The notes: a model not told the origin generated them from the letters alone. Counted from the stretch's first letter, positions 51,485 to 61,065 are shown. The stretch: DNA of 64,000 bases from CAVQBJ01 sp963819075 (GCA_963819075.1 CAWFUP010000001.1:868001-932000), one strand, 5' to 3'. Made by a program: numbers and translations.

Positions 51485-52972
51485 CTACCCGCCGCTCGGG
51501 TAAACGCTCGAGGCGAGCACGCGCATCTGGCCCCAAGGGATCCCGGTCGTGGCGTCGCGCGGGACGCCGTCGCCGGTCAAGTTCGCCGTCTGGTCGCGGA
51601 TGATGTTCCCCCACAGGTTCGAGGGCGGCGGCGCGAGGATCGAGCTCCAGTTGGCCGTGCCGCCGGCGGCGCTGTCGAGCTCCATCATGAGCGCGTAGTT
51701 GCTGCTGCCGTCAGTGAGGATCATCCCGTAGACCTGGAGCGCGCGGCAGATCTCGCGCAGGAAGCTCGTGTCTCTGCCGGTGGGGTCGGGGAAGGGCACT
51801 GTGCGCGTCGAGCAGTCGACCGACGGGCTGAGCTGCAGGCGCATGCCCTCCTCGAGCGGACCCGAGCCGTTCTGGTCGGAGCTGATGGCCGGGAGGCGGA
51901 AGCCCGATGAGGCGCCCGGCGCCGCGAAGCGCAGCGCGTGATTGATCGAGCCACCCTGCACCTCCCGGGCTCGGATCAGGCCGACCCACGACAGGCCGTC
52001 GCCGGTGCCCCAGCCGAGTACCGGCCGGCCGTCGCTGGCGCGGTCGTAATGGAAGATGCCGTAGCCGTCGGTGCTGATGGTGTGCGTCGTCGGATCCATG
52101 GTGGCGTGCCAGAGGCGAAGCTCGGTGTCGGCACCCCAGCGGGGGTTGCTCGCGTCGTAGATGACCATCGGCGCGTCCGAGCCGGTCGAGGTCACGCCGC
52201 CCGGCGTTGCCCCCGCCGGGATCGGGAAGCTGATCGTCGGCAGCCCCGCCGTGTTCGTGATCGTCCATGTCGGGTCGGACACCGACGCCGTGTAGATCCC
52301 CGGTACGTCGGCGCCCTCGTTGAGCAGAACCCGTTGCTGGCCCATGCTCGTGACCATGTCGGAGATGATCTGGGCGGACTCCGGGTCGGTCGGCTCGTCG
52401 GCGGGGATCGGCTCGTTGAACGCGCCGGCATAGTCGCCGCCCATCTCGTAGGGCTGATCGGCCGGATCGGCGGGCACCGATCCGGCGCCCGAGGTGGTCG
52501 TCACGGTCGTGGTCGAGATCGACGTGACGGGGCCCGACGGGGCGGAGGTCGTGGTCGCCGAGGTCGACGAGCTCGAGGTGACCGTCGTCGTGGTGCTGGG
52601 CGTCGTCGTCAGCGTGGCCGTCTCGGAGGTCGTCCTCGTTGTCGCCGTGGACGGTGACGTCAGCGTCGTCGAGGTCGTGGTGGTCGGCCCGTAGTGGGCG
52701 GGCCGGTGTCGCCGGCGCCACCACTGCCGATGCTGCGAGACCCGCGTCGCGGTGATCGTGTGCCGGTCGCCTCTCGGGCGTGGCCGCGCCGTGACGCTCC
52801 GATGCTGCGCCGCCGGGGTACCGGCGGGGCGGGGCGCGAGGGCCATCGCGGCGGTCGGCACCGCGAGCACGCAGGCCGCGAGGGCGGCGAGCGTGCGGCG
52901 CACCCGGCGGGCGCTCCCGCTCCCGGGCGACGCCGTCCGCTCCGGGGCGTGCTCTGCGCGGCGTGACGGCAT
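51485..52972 (-). CDS. secreted protein with Thr/Ser linker, function unknown
   Basis: The 495-residue protein starts with a basic region and hydrophobic run (RTLAALAACVLAVPTAAMALA), a signal peptide. A basic patch (HRQWWRRRHRP) follows, then about 70 residues of almost only Thr and Ser, a flexible, possibly glycosylated stalk. A globular part of about 320 residues completes it: WTITNTAGLPTISFPIPAGA, PMVIYDASNPRWGADTELRLWHATMD, YGIFHYDRASDGRPVLGWGTGDGLSWVGLIRA, and INHALRFAAP. The last phrases recur in secreted proteins of Solirubrobacterales, but I know no function. It is next to the flagellin gene but separately transcribed. Confidence 0.78.
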   Translation of the reverse strand: MPSRRAEHAPERTASPGSGSARRVRRTLAALAACVLAVPTAAMALAPRPAGTPAAQHRSVTARPRPRGDRHTITATRVSQHRQWWRRRHRPAHYGPTTTTSTTLTSPSTATTRTTSETATLTTTPSTTTTVTSSSSTSATTTSAPSGPVTSISTTTVTTTSGAGSVPADPADQPYEMGGDYAGAFNEPIPADEPTDPESAQIISDMVTSMGQQRVLLNEGADVPGIYTASVSDPTWTITNTAGLPTISFPIPAGATPGGVTSTGSDAPMVIYDASNPRWGADTELRLWHATMDPTTHTISTDGYGIFHYDRASDGRPVLGWGTGDGLSWVGLIRAREVQGGSINHALRFAAPGASSGFRLPAISSDQNGSGPLEEGMRLQLSPSVDCSTRTVPFPDPTGRDTSFLREICRALQVYGMILTDGSSNYALMMELDSAAGGTANWSSILAPPPSNLWGNIIRDQTANLTGDGVPRDATTGIPWGQMRVLASSVYPSGG

Positions 52973-53131
52973 CCCTGCACCAATCGGCAGCGGGCGGCCA
53001 TCGCGCCCTCATCCGGTTCGGAGTCTGGACGGACGATCGTGCCGCCGCCCGTCGGCAGCGCGAGCGGCGATGAGTCCGGGCTGCCGCGGCGGTCATTCCT
53101 TCGAGCAACTCAATCGAAAGGAGGCCGTCCC

Positions 53132-53986
53132 ATGAGCACGGCAACGCCAACCGAGGCCGCGCGCGCGGCCAGCACACTCGCCCAGGCGCCCGCGAACGCG
53201 GTGACGTCGCAGGACGGCACGCGGATCGCCGTCACCCGCGCGGGTGAGGGGCCACCGCTGATCCTCGTCGACCCCGCGCTGTGCCAACGCACGTTCGGCC
53301 CCATGCCCAAGCTCGTTCCGTTGCTGACGGACCGCTTCACCGTCTATACGTACGACCGCCGCGGCCGGGGGGCGAGCGCCGACACCGCGCCCTACTCGGT
53401 AGAGCGGGAGGTCGAGGATCTCGAGGCGGTCATCGCCCACGCCGGCGGGTCGGTCTTCGTGTACGGCATCTCCTCGGGCGGCGCGCTGGCGCTCGAGGCG
53501 GCCAAGCGGCTGACCACGATCGAGAAGCTGGCGATCTACGAGGTTCCGTTCATCGTCGACGCGGGGCACACCCCGATGACCGACGAGCTGCGCGAGCAGT
53601 TCGACGCGTCCGTGGCCAGCGGTCGCCGCGGCGACGCGGTCAAGCTGTTCATGCGGTTCGTCGGCACGCCGCGGGCGTTCATCGCGATGATGCGACTCAC
53701 GCCGATGTGGTCGAAGCTTGCGGCCGTCGCCCACACGCTGCCCTACGACATCGCCATCCTCGCCAACCATCAGCAGGGTGAGGCGCTCACCGGCGAGGAG
53801 TGGCCAGACGCCACCCCGCCGACGCTCGTCCTCGTCGGCGGCAAGAGCCCGGCCTGGCTGCGCAATGGGGGCGCGGCGCTCGCGGACGTCCTGCCCGACG
53901 CGCGCCTGCAGACGCTCGACGGCCAGACGCACATGGTCAAGCCGCGCGTCCTTGCTCCGGCGCTGCGGGCGTTCTTCTCGGACTGA
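53132..53986 (+). CDS. alpha/beta hydrolase
   Basis: The 284-residue protein has the alpha/beta-hydrolase order. GEGPPLILVDPALC is the oxyanion strand. YTYDRRGRGASADTAPYSVEREVEDLEAVI follows, then the nucleophile elbow VYGISSGGALALEAA (Ser in GISSG), TLVLVGGKSPAWLRNG, and QTHMVKPRVLAPALRAFF with the catalytic His. The usual acid after strand 6 is not obvious: GGKSP stands where GxxD is normal. Excellent ribosome-binding site (AAAGGAGG). Cytoplasmic, with an extra 20-residue N-terminal tail. Substrate unknown. Convergent with isocitrate dehydrogenase. Confidence 0.88.
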   Translation: MSTATPTEAARAASTLAQAPANAVTSQDGTRIAVTRAGEGPPLILVDPALCQRTFGPMPKLVPLLTDRFTVYTYDRRGRGASADTAPYSVEREVEDLEAVIAHAGGSVFVYGISSGGALALEAAKRLTTIEKLAIYEVPFIVDAGHTPMTDELREQFDASVASGRRGDAVKLFMRFVGTPRAFIAMMRLTPMWSKLAAVAHTLPYDIAILANHQQGEALTGEEWPDATPPTLVLVGGKSPAWLRNGGAALADVLPDARLQTLDGQTHMVKPRVLAPALRAFFSD

Positions 53987-53996
53987 CTCCTCGGTG

Positions 53997-56210
53997 CTAC
54001 AGCGCCGCGAGCGCCGCGTTGAGCGCGGCGCTCGGGCGCATGGCGTCGGCGGTGCGCTGCGGGTCCGGGCGGTAATAGCCGCCGATGTCCACCGGCGACC
54101 CCTGGACGGCGGCGAGCTCGGACACGATCGCCGTCTCGTTCGCGGCCAGGCGCTCGGCGAGCGGCGCGAAGCGCGCGGCGATGCCCGGGTCGTCGTCCTG
54201 GCCCGCAAGTTCCTGCGCCCAGTACAGCGCGAGGTAGAAGTGGCTGCCGCGGTTGTCGAGCTCGCCGGTCCTGCGCGACGGCGAGCGGTTGTGCTCGAGC
54301 ACGCTCCCGGTCGCGCGATCCAGCGTGTCGGCCAGTAGCTGCGCGCGCGGGTTGCCGGTCTTATCGGCGAGCATCTCGAGCGACACCGCTAGCGCGAGGA
54401 ACTCGCCGAGCGAGTCCCAGCGCAGGTGGTTCTCGCGCAGGAACTGCTGCACGTGCTTCGGCGCCGACCCGCCGGCACCCGTCTCGAACAGGCCGCCGCC
54501 GCTCATGAGCGGCACGATCGAGAGCATCTTCGCGCTCGTGCCGAGCTCGAGGATCGGGAACAGGTCGGTGAGGTAGTCGCGCAGCACGTTGCCGGTGACC
54601 GAGATGGTGTCCTCGCCGCGGCGTGCGCGCTCGAGCGTGAAGCGCGTCGCCGCGGCGACGTCGAGGATCTCGATCTGCAGGCCGTCGGTGTCGAGCTCCC
54701 CGAGCGCGGGGCGGACCTTGCGCAGCAGCTCGGCGTCGTGCGGGCGGGTCTCGTCGAGCCAGAACACGGCCGGAGCGCCGGTCGCGCGGGCGCGCGCGGC
54801 GGCGAGGCGGATCCAGTCGGCGATCGCCGCGTCCTTGCACTGGCACATGCGCCAGATATCCCCGGGGGCGACCACGTGCTCGAGCAGCGTGGCGCCGCTG
54901 TCGTCGACGACGCGCACCGTGCCGGGGGCGGCGATCTCGAACGTCTTATCGTGTGAACCGTATTCCTCGGCCTGCTGGGCCATCAGGCCGACGTTTGGCG
55001 TCGTGCCCATCGTCGCCGGGTCGAAGGCGCCGTGCTGGCGGCAGTGGTTCACGGTCTCGGCGTACAGCGCCGCGTAGGAATGGTCGGGGATGACGAACTT
55101 CGTGTCCTGTTGCTCGCCGGCGGCGTTCCACATCTGGCCGGAGGCGCGGATCGCGGCGGGCATCGAGGCGTCGACGATCACGTCGCTCGGCGCGTGCAGG
55201 TTCGTGATGCCGCGGTCGGAGTCGACCATGGCGAGCGCGGGGCCGTTGGCGTAGGCCGCGTCGATCGCGGCGCGCACGGCTTCCTGCTCGTGCGGCGGCA
55301 GCGCCTCGATCGCCGAGAGCAGCGCCGCCAGGCCGTCGTTCGCGTTCACCCCGGCGGCGTCGAGCGCGTCCGCGTGCTCGGCGAACAGGTCGGCGAAGAA
55401 CGCGCGCACCGCGTGGCCGAAGATGATCGGGTCGGACACCTTCATCATCGTCGCCTTCAGGTGCACGGAGAAGAGGACGCCGCGCGCCTTGGCGTCGGCG
55501 ACCTGCTCGGTGAGGAAGGCCTGCAGCGCGGCGCGGCGCATGACCGAGGCGTCGAGCACCTCGCCAGCCAGCACGGGCAGCGACGCCTTGAGTGTCGTCA
55601 CGGCGCCGTCCGCGCCGACGTGCTCGATCCGCACCGAGCCCGGCCGCTCCACGGTGACCGACCGCTCGGTGGAGCAGAAGTCGCCGTCGCTCATCGTCGA
55701 GACGTGCGACCGCGACTCCGGCGACCAGGCGCCCATCGAGTGCGGATGCTTGCGGGCGTAGGCCTTCACCGACGCGGGCGCCCGGCGATCGGAGTTGCCC
55801 TCGCGCAGCACCGGATTGACGGCGCTCCCCTTCACCTGGTCATAGCGGGCGCGGATCGCGCGCTGCTCCTCGTCGGCCGGCTCGTCCGGGTATTCGGGGA
55901 CCGCGAAGCCCTGCTCCTGCAGCTCGGCGATCGCCGCCTTGAGCTGGGGCACCGATGCGCTGACGTTCGGCAGCTTGATGATGTTCGCGTCCGGCGTCCT
56001 GGCCAGCTCGCCGAGCTCGGCGAGGGCGTCGCTGACGCGCTGCGCGTCGGTCAGCCGCTCGGGGAATTGGGCGAGGATGCGCCCCGACAGCGAGATGTCG
56101 CGCAGCGCGATCTCGACGTCGGCCGCACCGGCGAAGGCCCGGACGATCGGGAGGAGCGACTCTGTGGCCAGGGCGGGAGCCTCGTCGGTGTGGGTATAGA
56201 TGATCTCCAT
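53997..56210 (-). CDS. icd: NADP-dependent isocitrate dehydrogenase, monomeric type
   Basis: The 737-residue enzyme converts isocitrate to 2-oxoglutarate and CO2 with NADP in the citric acid cycle. It is the large monomeric class. The start reads IIYTHTDEAPALATESLLPIVRAFA. Family segments follow: EYPDEPADEEQRAIRARYDQVKGSAVNPVLREGNSDRRAP, VKAYARKHPHSMGAWSPESRSHVSTM, LLSVHLKATMMKVSDPIIFGH, and STMDTG-like VDSDRGITNLHAPSDVIVDASMPA. The end region is LPHDAELLRKVRPAL with ISVTGNVLRDYLTDLFPILELGTSAKMLSIVPLM. Length equals the family norm. ATG 56210 fits the family start (MEIIYTHTD); a start 30 bases earlier is open. Confidence 0.95.
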   Translation of the reverse strand: MEIIYTHTDEAPALATESLLPIVRAFAGAADVEIALRDISLSGRILAQFPERLTDAQRVSDALAELGELARTPDANIIKLPNVSASVPQLKAAIAELQEQGFAVPEYPDEPADEEQRAIRARYDQVKGSAVNPVLREGNSDRRAPASVKAYARKHPHSMGAWSPESRSHVSTMSDGDFCSTERSVTVERPGSVRIEHVGADGAVTTLKASLPVLAGEVLDASVMRRAALQAFLTEQVADAKARGVLFSVHLKATMMKVSDPIIFGHAVRAFFADLFAEHADALDAAGVNANDGLAALLSAIEALPPHEQEAVRAAIDAAYANGPALAMVDSDRGITNLHAPSDVIVDASMPAAIRASGQMWNAAGEQQDTKFVIPDHSYAALYAETVNHCRQHGAFDPATMGTTPNVGLMAQQAEEYGSHDKTFEIAAPGTVRVVDDSGATLLEHVVAPGDIWRMCQCKDAAIADWIRLAAARARATGAPAVFWLDETRPHDAELLRKVRPALGELDTDGLQIEILDVAAATRFTLERARRGEDTISVTGNVLRDYLTDLFPILELGTSAKMLSIVPLMSGGGLFETGAGGSAPKHVQQFLRENHLRWDSLGEFLALAVSLEMLADKTGNPRAQLLADTLDRATGSVLEHNRSPSRRTGELDNRGSHFYLALYWAQELAGQDDDPGIAARFAPLAERLAANETAIVSELAAVQGSPVDIGGYYRPDPQRTADAMRPSAALNAALAAL

Positions 56211-56314
56211 CGAGCCTCGCACCCTAGCGAGCGGGCTCACGTGCGGCCGTCAGCGGCGTCCGGTACCAGGGCTCGGACTTCACAGTTCGGCGACCGCCGG
56301 TCGATATTCGGGCC

Positions 56315-58537
56315 ATGAGGGTCAAGGATTTCCTCTGCCGCGACGAGGCGGAGCGACGCCGCCTGACCGACGTCGGCCAGAGCCTGCGCCCGGGCATGCC
56401 GGCGATCATCGGCCTGTTCGCGCTGGCCGGCGTCTCGGGCGTGGCCACCTACGGCCTGGTGCCGTTGTTGGGACCGACCGCGGCGATCGTCGTCTACACG
56501 CTCACGTGGGCGCGCAACCAGCCGCGCCACCGAGATCCCGAGCTCGGGTACGCGCTCTCGGTCGTGTTCGCCGAGCTCATGCTCGCGTTGTCGATCGTGA
56601 TCTCCCCGACCCGGCACGGCGACTACCTGATCGTGTTCGCGCTGCCGCTGTTGCCCGCGGCCGTCCTCTTCCCGAGACGCGTCGTCATCGCCGCTACCGC
56701 GCTCGCCGTGGGGCTCTCGGTCGCCGTCGCGCTCGTCGTCGACTGGCCGGAAGTGAGCGCCATCCCCGCCGTCGGGTACTGCGCGCCGCTCGTGCTCCTC
56801 TCGCTCGCGGTCACCGCGCTCGCGGTGCGCGACCTCGAGGACGACACGCGACGCGCCGCGTTCTTCGACGAGCTCACCGGGGCGCTCAACCGCTCGGCGC
56901 TCGCGCCGCGGCTGGCCGAGCTTGCCCACAACGTCGCGCTGACCGGCGAGACCGTGGCCGTCGTGGTCGGCGACATCGACCATTTCAAGGCGGTCAACGA
57001 CGATCACGGTCACGTCACCGGCGATGCCGTGCTGCGCGAGGTGGCGCGGCGGCTGAGCGACCTCGTGAGCGCCTTCGAGCCGGTGTACCGGCTCGGTGGC
57101 GAGGAGTTCCTGGTCCTGCTGCCCGGCGTCGATGCGGACGCGGCCCACGCCGTGGCCTCGCGGATGTGGAAGGCGGTGCGCGACCGGCCGGTCGGCGCAG
57201 TGGCGATCACGATGTCGTTCGGCGTGGCGGCATCGGTGGCCGGTGAGCCGTTCGACTTCGACGCCGTCTTCTCACGGGCCGACCGGACGCTCTACGCCGC
57301 CAAGCAGGCCGGGCGCGATCGCGTGTTCGTGGCGAACGCCGCGGCGGCGGCGCCCGCGCCGCCGACCCCCCACCTGCGAGCGATCGACCATTCGCCCGCA
57401 CCGGCGGAGTCGACCCCGGCGGAGCGAGCCGCGCCGGCCCCCGATGGCGGCTGGACGCTCGGGGACGAAGCCTCGCCGCGGCGCCCCCGTCCGGTCACCG
57501 AGGAGCTCGAGCGCGAGCACATCCTCGACCTCAACCGGCGGCTGCGGGTGCTGTTCTGCTTCCTCGGCGGGCAGGCGTTCGTGTGCATCGCGTTCGCCAT
57601 CCCGTGGTACGGCTGGCAGCCGCTCATCGCGCCGGTGCTCGCCGCCGTCCCGTTCTATCTGCTCTCGCGCCACGCCTATCGCTTCCGCCGGCCCAGCCGG
57701 GCGCTGACCAGCGCGTGGGCGCTGTTTCAGACGTCGATCGCGATCGGCTTCGTGTGCGCGCACGGCGCGCCGATGTTCGCGCTGTCGCTGCTGGTGCTGA
57801 TGGTGCCCGGCCGCTGCGCCGTGCTGCGGGCGAAGGCGGCGGCGGCCGGCACGGCGTACACGGCGCTGCTGATGACGATCGTGGCCTTCGCCCTCGACGC
57901 CTCGCAGGTGCTCGCCACCCCGGCAATCCTGCTCTTCCCGCTGGCCCTGCTCGTCGAGGCCGGATGGGTCGGTGCCGTGGTCGGTGGCTCCGCCGTCGGC
58001 TTCCGGGGCGCCGGTGTCGTCGACGAGCTCACCGGACTGCTCAACCGCAGCGCGCTGCAGGCTCGGCTGCTCGAGCTCGGCGCCGCGTCGGCGTCCAGGC
58101 CGCCGCGCGTGGCGATCCTGATCGCCGACCTCGATCACTTCAAGCAGGTCAACGACCGCTCCGGACACGCCGCGGGCGACGCCGTGCTGCGCGAGGCGGC
58201 GAGCCGTATCCGCGGCTGCCTGCGCACGTTCGAGTCGGCCTATCGCCTCGGCGGCGAGGAGTTCCTCGTGCTGTTACCCGACGCCGAGCCCGCGGGAGCG
58301 TCTCGCGTCGCCAACCGTCTGCACGACGCGATCGGCTCGGACCCGTGCGCCGGCGTGCCGATGACGATCTCGATCGGCGTCTCGGTGACCGCACCGGGCG
58401 AGCGCTTCGTCTACGACGACATGTTCCACCGCGCCGACGCGGCGCTCTACGAGGCAAAGCGGGCCGGACGCGACCGCGTGTGCGTCGATGGGGCATCGAC
58501 CGAGGCTCCAGGCCTGGCCACGGGCGACGCCGCGTAG
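56315..58537 (+). CDS. double transmembrane-GGDEF diguanylate cyclase (paralogue of 31436)
   Basis: The 740-residue protein repeats the plan TM-GGDEF-linker-TM-GGDEF. Module 1 has helices from about 30-170 and the site RLGGEEF near residue 260 (DELTGALNRSAL, GDIDHFKAVNDDHGH). A Pro/Ala/Glu linker follows. Module 2 has helices (LFCFLGGQAFVCIAFAIPWYGW to LLVEAGWVGAVVGGSAV) and the site RLGGEEF near 645 (DELTGLLNRSAL, ADLDHFKQVNDRSGH). Both sites look intact. The linker end ELEREHILDLNRRLRVLF matches EIEREHLLELNRRLRSIF of the protein at 31436. The two genes are therefore duplicates of an ancestor that already had two modules. It is divergent from isocitrate dehydrogenase. Confidence 0.9.
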   Translation: MRVKDFLCRDEAERRRLTDVGQSLRPGMPAIIGLFALAGVSGVATYGLVPLLGPTAAIVVYTLTWARNQPRHRDPELGYALSVVFAELMLALSIVISPTRHGDYLIVFALPLLPAAVLFPRRVVIAATALAVGLSVAVALVVDWPEVSAIPAVGYCAPLVLLSLAVTALAVRDLEDDTRRAAFFDELTGALNRSALAPRLAELAHNVALTGETVAVVVGDIDHFKAVNDDHGHVTGDAVLREVARRLSDLVSAFEPVYRLGGEEFLVLLPGVDADAAHAVASRMWKAVRDRPVGAVAITMSFGVAASVAGEPFDFDAVFSRADRTLYAAKQAGRDRVFVANAAAAAPAPPTPHLRAIDHSPAPAESTPAERAAPAPDGGWTLGDEASPRRPRPVTEELEREHILDLNRRLRVLFCFLGGQAFVCIAFAIPWYGWQPLIAPVLAAVPFYLLSRHAYRFRRPSRALTSAWALFQTSIAIGFVCAHGAPMFALSLLVLMVPGRCAVLRAKAAAAGTAYTALLMTIVAFALDASQVLATPAILLFPLALLVEAGWVGAVVGGSAVGFRGAGVVDELTGLLNRSALQARLLELGAASASRPPRVAILIADLDHFKQVNDRSGHAAGDAVLREAASRIRGCLRTFESAYRLGGEEFLVLLPDAEPAGASRVANRLHDAIGSDPCAGVPMTISIGVSVTAPGERFVYDDMFHRADAALYEAKRAGRDRVCVDGASTEAPGLATGDAA

Positions 58538-58578
58538 ACTTGCCACCGGCAACGGGCCGTCGTGACTACAGTCTCGAC

Positions 58579-59364
58579 ATGACCGAACCGCCTTCCGCTT
58601 CGACTGACCTTGGGGAAAGGGCCATCGCGACCCCTTCCCAGCCGCCCGCACCTGACACGCCGACGAGCTATGTACGAGAGGGGGCCGACGTCCACCCCCC
58701 GCTCGACTACGAGCCCTACAAGTCGACCGTGCGGCGTCATCCGCTCGAGCCGCTCGTGTACCTGCCCCAGACGGTGACCGAGATCACCGGGCCCCAGCTC
58801 GGCCCCGAGCGCATCCTCGGCGAGCACGACGCCGATCTCACCCGACAGCACGACGGCGAGCCGATCGGCGAGCGGATCACGGTGAGCGGGCGCGTCTTCG
58901 ACACCGAGGGCAAGCCGCTGCGCGGGACGCTCGTGGAGATCTGGCAGGCCAACGCCGCGGGCCGCTACGCGCACCGCTGGGATCGCTGGCCGGCGCCGCT
59001 CGATCCGAGCTTCTCCGGGGCGGGCCGCTGCCTGACCGACGACGAAGGTCGCTATCGCTTCGTGACGATCAAGCCCGGTCCATACCCGTGGGGCAACCAC
59101 CATAACGCCTGGCGTCCCGCGCACATCCACTTCTCGCTGCTCGGGCGCGCGTTCGCGCAGCGGCTCGTGACGCAGATGTACTTCCCCGGCGATCCGCTCT
59201 TCGCGTACGACCCGATCTTCCAGTCGGTGCGCGACGAGCGTGCGCGCGAGCGCCTCGTGTCGTCGTTCTCGATCCACGCCAGCGAGCCGAATTGGGCGCT
59301 CGCCTTCGACTTCGACATCTTCCTGCGCGGGCCCGGCGCGACGCCGTTCGAGGAGGCCCATTGA
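58579..59364 (+). CDS. pcaH: protocatechuate 3,4-dioxygenase beta subunit
   Basis: The 261-residue subunit carries the non-heme Fe(III) site that cleaves protocatechuate between the hydroxyl groups. The ligands are recognisable: Tyr in GRYAHRW, Tyr in GPYPWGN, and the two His of RPAHIHFS. The dioxygenase barrel reads GERITVSGRVFDTEGKPLRGTLVEIWQANAAGRYAH. The first 60 residues (SQPPAPDTPTSYVREGADVHPPLDYEPYKSTVRRHP) are the usual subunit arm. It is the first gene of pcaHGBDC; the alpha subunit gene overlaps its end by four bases. The last gene before it is the double-GGDEF gene, 41 bases upstream. Confidence 0.95.
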   Translation: MTEPPSASTDLGERAIATPSQPPAPDTPTSYVREGADVHPPLDYEPYKSTVRRHPLEPLVYLPQTVTEITGPQLGPERILGEHDADLTRQHDGEPIGERITVSGRVFDTEGKPLRGTLVEIWQANAAGRYAHRWDRWPAPLDPSFSGAGRCLTDDEGRYRFVTIKPGPYPWGNHHNAWRPAHIHFSLLGRAFAQRLVTQMYFPGDPLFAYDPIFQSVRDERARERLVSSFSIHASEPNWALAFDFDIFLRGPGATPFEEAH

Positions 59365-59918
59365 GCTTCGGCGCCACCCCGTCGCAAACCGTCGGTCCCT
59401 ACTTCGCGATCGGGATGCCCTGGCCAGATGGGCCGCACGTGGTGCCGGTGGCCACCCCGGGAGCGATCGCGATCGGCGGCACGGTCATCGACGGTGCCGG
59501 GCAGCCGATCCCCGACTGCCTGATCGAGACCTGGCAGGCCGATGCGGGCGGGCGCTTCGCCGACCGGCTCGGCCACGGCGGTCCGGCGGCCGAAGGATTC
59601 CGCGGCTTCGCACGCTGCCCGACCGACGACGACGGCGCGTACGAGATCGTCACGGTCAAGCCCGGGCCGGTGAGCGGCCCCGGCGGATCGACCCAGGCGC
59701 CGCACATCGACGTGTCGGTGTTCGCCCGTGGGCTGCTGCATCGCTGCGTGACCCGCATCTACTTCGCCGACGAGGCACAGGCGAACGCCACCGACCCGAT
59801 CCTCGCCTCGGTTCCCGCCGAGCGGCGTGCGACGCTGCTCGCCCAGGCGACCGACGATGGCTACCGATTCGACATCCGGCTCCAGGGATCCGGCGAGACC
59901 GTCTTCTTCGCCGTCTGA
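59361..59918 (+). CDS. pcaG: protocatechuate 3,4-dioxygenase alpha subunit
   Basis: The 185-residue subunit has the family start (ATPSQTVGPYFAIGMPWPDGPHV) and the shared barrel (AIAIGGTVIDGAGQPIPDCLIETWQADAGGRFAD). It ends with QAPHIDVSVFARGLLHRCVTRIYFADE and RFDIRLQGSGETVFF. The metal-binding His pair is absent (HIDV for HIHF), as normal for alpha subunits. It starts at TTG 59361, right behind GAGGAGG within the end of pcaH; the frame is open farther upstream, but the domain begins here. It forms the ring with PcaH. Confidence 0.93.
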   Translation: MSFGATPSQTVGPYFAIGMPWPDGPHVVPVATPGAIAIGGTVIDGAGQPIPDCLIETWQADAGGRFADRLGHGGPAAEGFRGFARCPTDDDGAYEIVTVKPGPVSGPGGSTQAPHIDVSVFARGLLHRCVTRIYFADEAQANATDPILASVPAERRATLLAQATDDGYRFDIRLQGSGETVFFAV

Positions 59919-61065
59919 CGGGCTGTTCGGCGGCCTCTACGCGCGCGGCGGGGCCGCCGGACAGGTGTCCGGCGAGGCCTGGCTGCAGGCGATGCTCGAC
60001 TCCGAGGCGGCCCTCGCGCGCGCGTGCGCGCGCGAGCAGCTGATGTCCACCACCGACGCCGAGGCGATCGCGGCGGCCTGCCAGGCCGAGCGGTTCGAGC
60101 TGGCGGCGATCGCCGAGGGGGCGGCGGAGCACGCGTCGCCGGTCGTGGCGCTCGTGCGCGCCCTGCGCGCGGCGGTCGGGGAGCCTGCGGGCGACCACGT
60201 CCACCTCGGCGCGACGAGCCAGGACATCATCGACACCGCGGCCATGCTCGTCGCCCGACGCGCGCTCGAGCCGATCCTGACCGACGCCGCGGCGGCCGCC
60301 GACGCCTGCGCTCGCCTCGCCGAGGCTCATCGCGCGACGCCGATGTCGGCGCGGACGCTCCTCCAGCAGGCGCTACCGACCACCTTTGGGCTGCGCGCCG
60401 CGGGCTGGATGGTCGGTCTCGACGACGTCCGTGCCCGCCTCACGCACGTGCGCGATCGCGAGCTCGCGGTGCAGATGGGTGGCCCGGTCGGCACGCGCGA
60501 CCCGACGATCGCCGGCCACGTCGCCGCCGAGCTCGGACTCGCCGAGCCGCTGCTGCCCTGGTCGACGATCCGCACGCGCGTCGCGTCGCTCGCCGGCGCG
60601 CTCGGCGCCCTCGACGGGGTGCTCGCCAAGGTCGCGCGAGACGTGACGCTGCTCGCGCAGGACGAGATCGGCGAGCTGCGCGAGGGCGGCCGGCCGGGCC
60701 GCGGCAGCTCGTCGGCGATGGCGCACAAGCGTAACCCCGTCGCCGCGGTATCGGTGCTCGCCTGCACGCGGCGGGTTCCCGGACTCGTGGCCACGCTGCT
60801 GTCGGCGATGGAGCAGGAGCACGAGCGCGCCGCCGGCGCGTGGCAAGCCGAATGGGGGACGCTCACCGACCTGCTCGCCCTGAGCGGCTCGGCCACGGCC
60901 TGGGCGCACGACCTGCTGAGCGAGCTTCAGGTCGACGAGGGGCGCATGGGCGAGAACCTCGGCCGCCTGGCGCACGCCGGCGTGTCCGAGGCCGCCCAGC
61001 CGCAGGCCCACCTCGGCGCCGCGCCGGGGCTCGTCGACCGGGCGCTCGCCGCACACCGCGCATGA
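59857..61065 (+). CDS. pcaB: 3-carboxy-cis,cis-muconate cycloisomerase
   Basis: The protein (about 402 residues from ATG 59857) belongs to the fumarase/aspartase superfamily and would lactonise 3-carboxymuconate. Its signature GRGSSSAMAHKRNPVAAV is the mobile catalytic loop. HLGATSQDIIDTAAML and LLQQALPTTFGLRAAGWM are the other two conserved regions. The family fold begins at LFGGLYARGG, about 25 residues in, so the true start may be slightly downstream; the pcaG stop lies in this part (62-base overlap). Followed by pcaD with a four-base overlap. Confidence 0.93.
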   Translation: MATDSTSGSRDPARPSSSPSDGLFGGLYARGGAAGQVSGEAWLQAMLDSEAALARACAREQLMSTTDAEAIAAACQAERFELAAIAEGAAEHASPVVALVRALRAAVGEPAGDHVHLGATSQDIIDTAAMLVARRALEPILTDAAAAADACARLAEAHRATPMSARTLLQQALPTTFGLRAAGWMVGLDDVRARLTHVRDRELAVQMGGPVGTRDPTIAGHVAAELGLAEPLLPWSTIRTRVASLAGALGALDGVLAKVARDVTLLAQDEIGELREGGRPGRGSSSAMAHKRNPVAAVSVLACTRRVPGLVATLLSAMEQEHERAAGAWQAEWGTLTDLLALSGSATAWAHDLLSELQVDEGRMGENLGRLAHAGVSEAAQPQAHLGAAPGLVDRALAAHRA

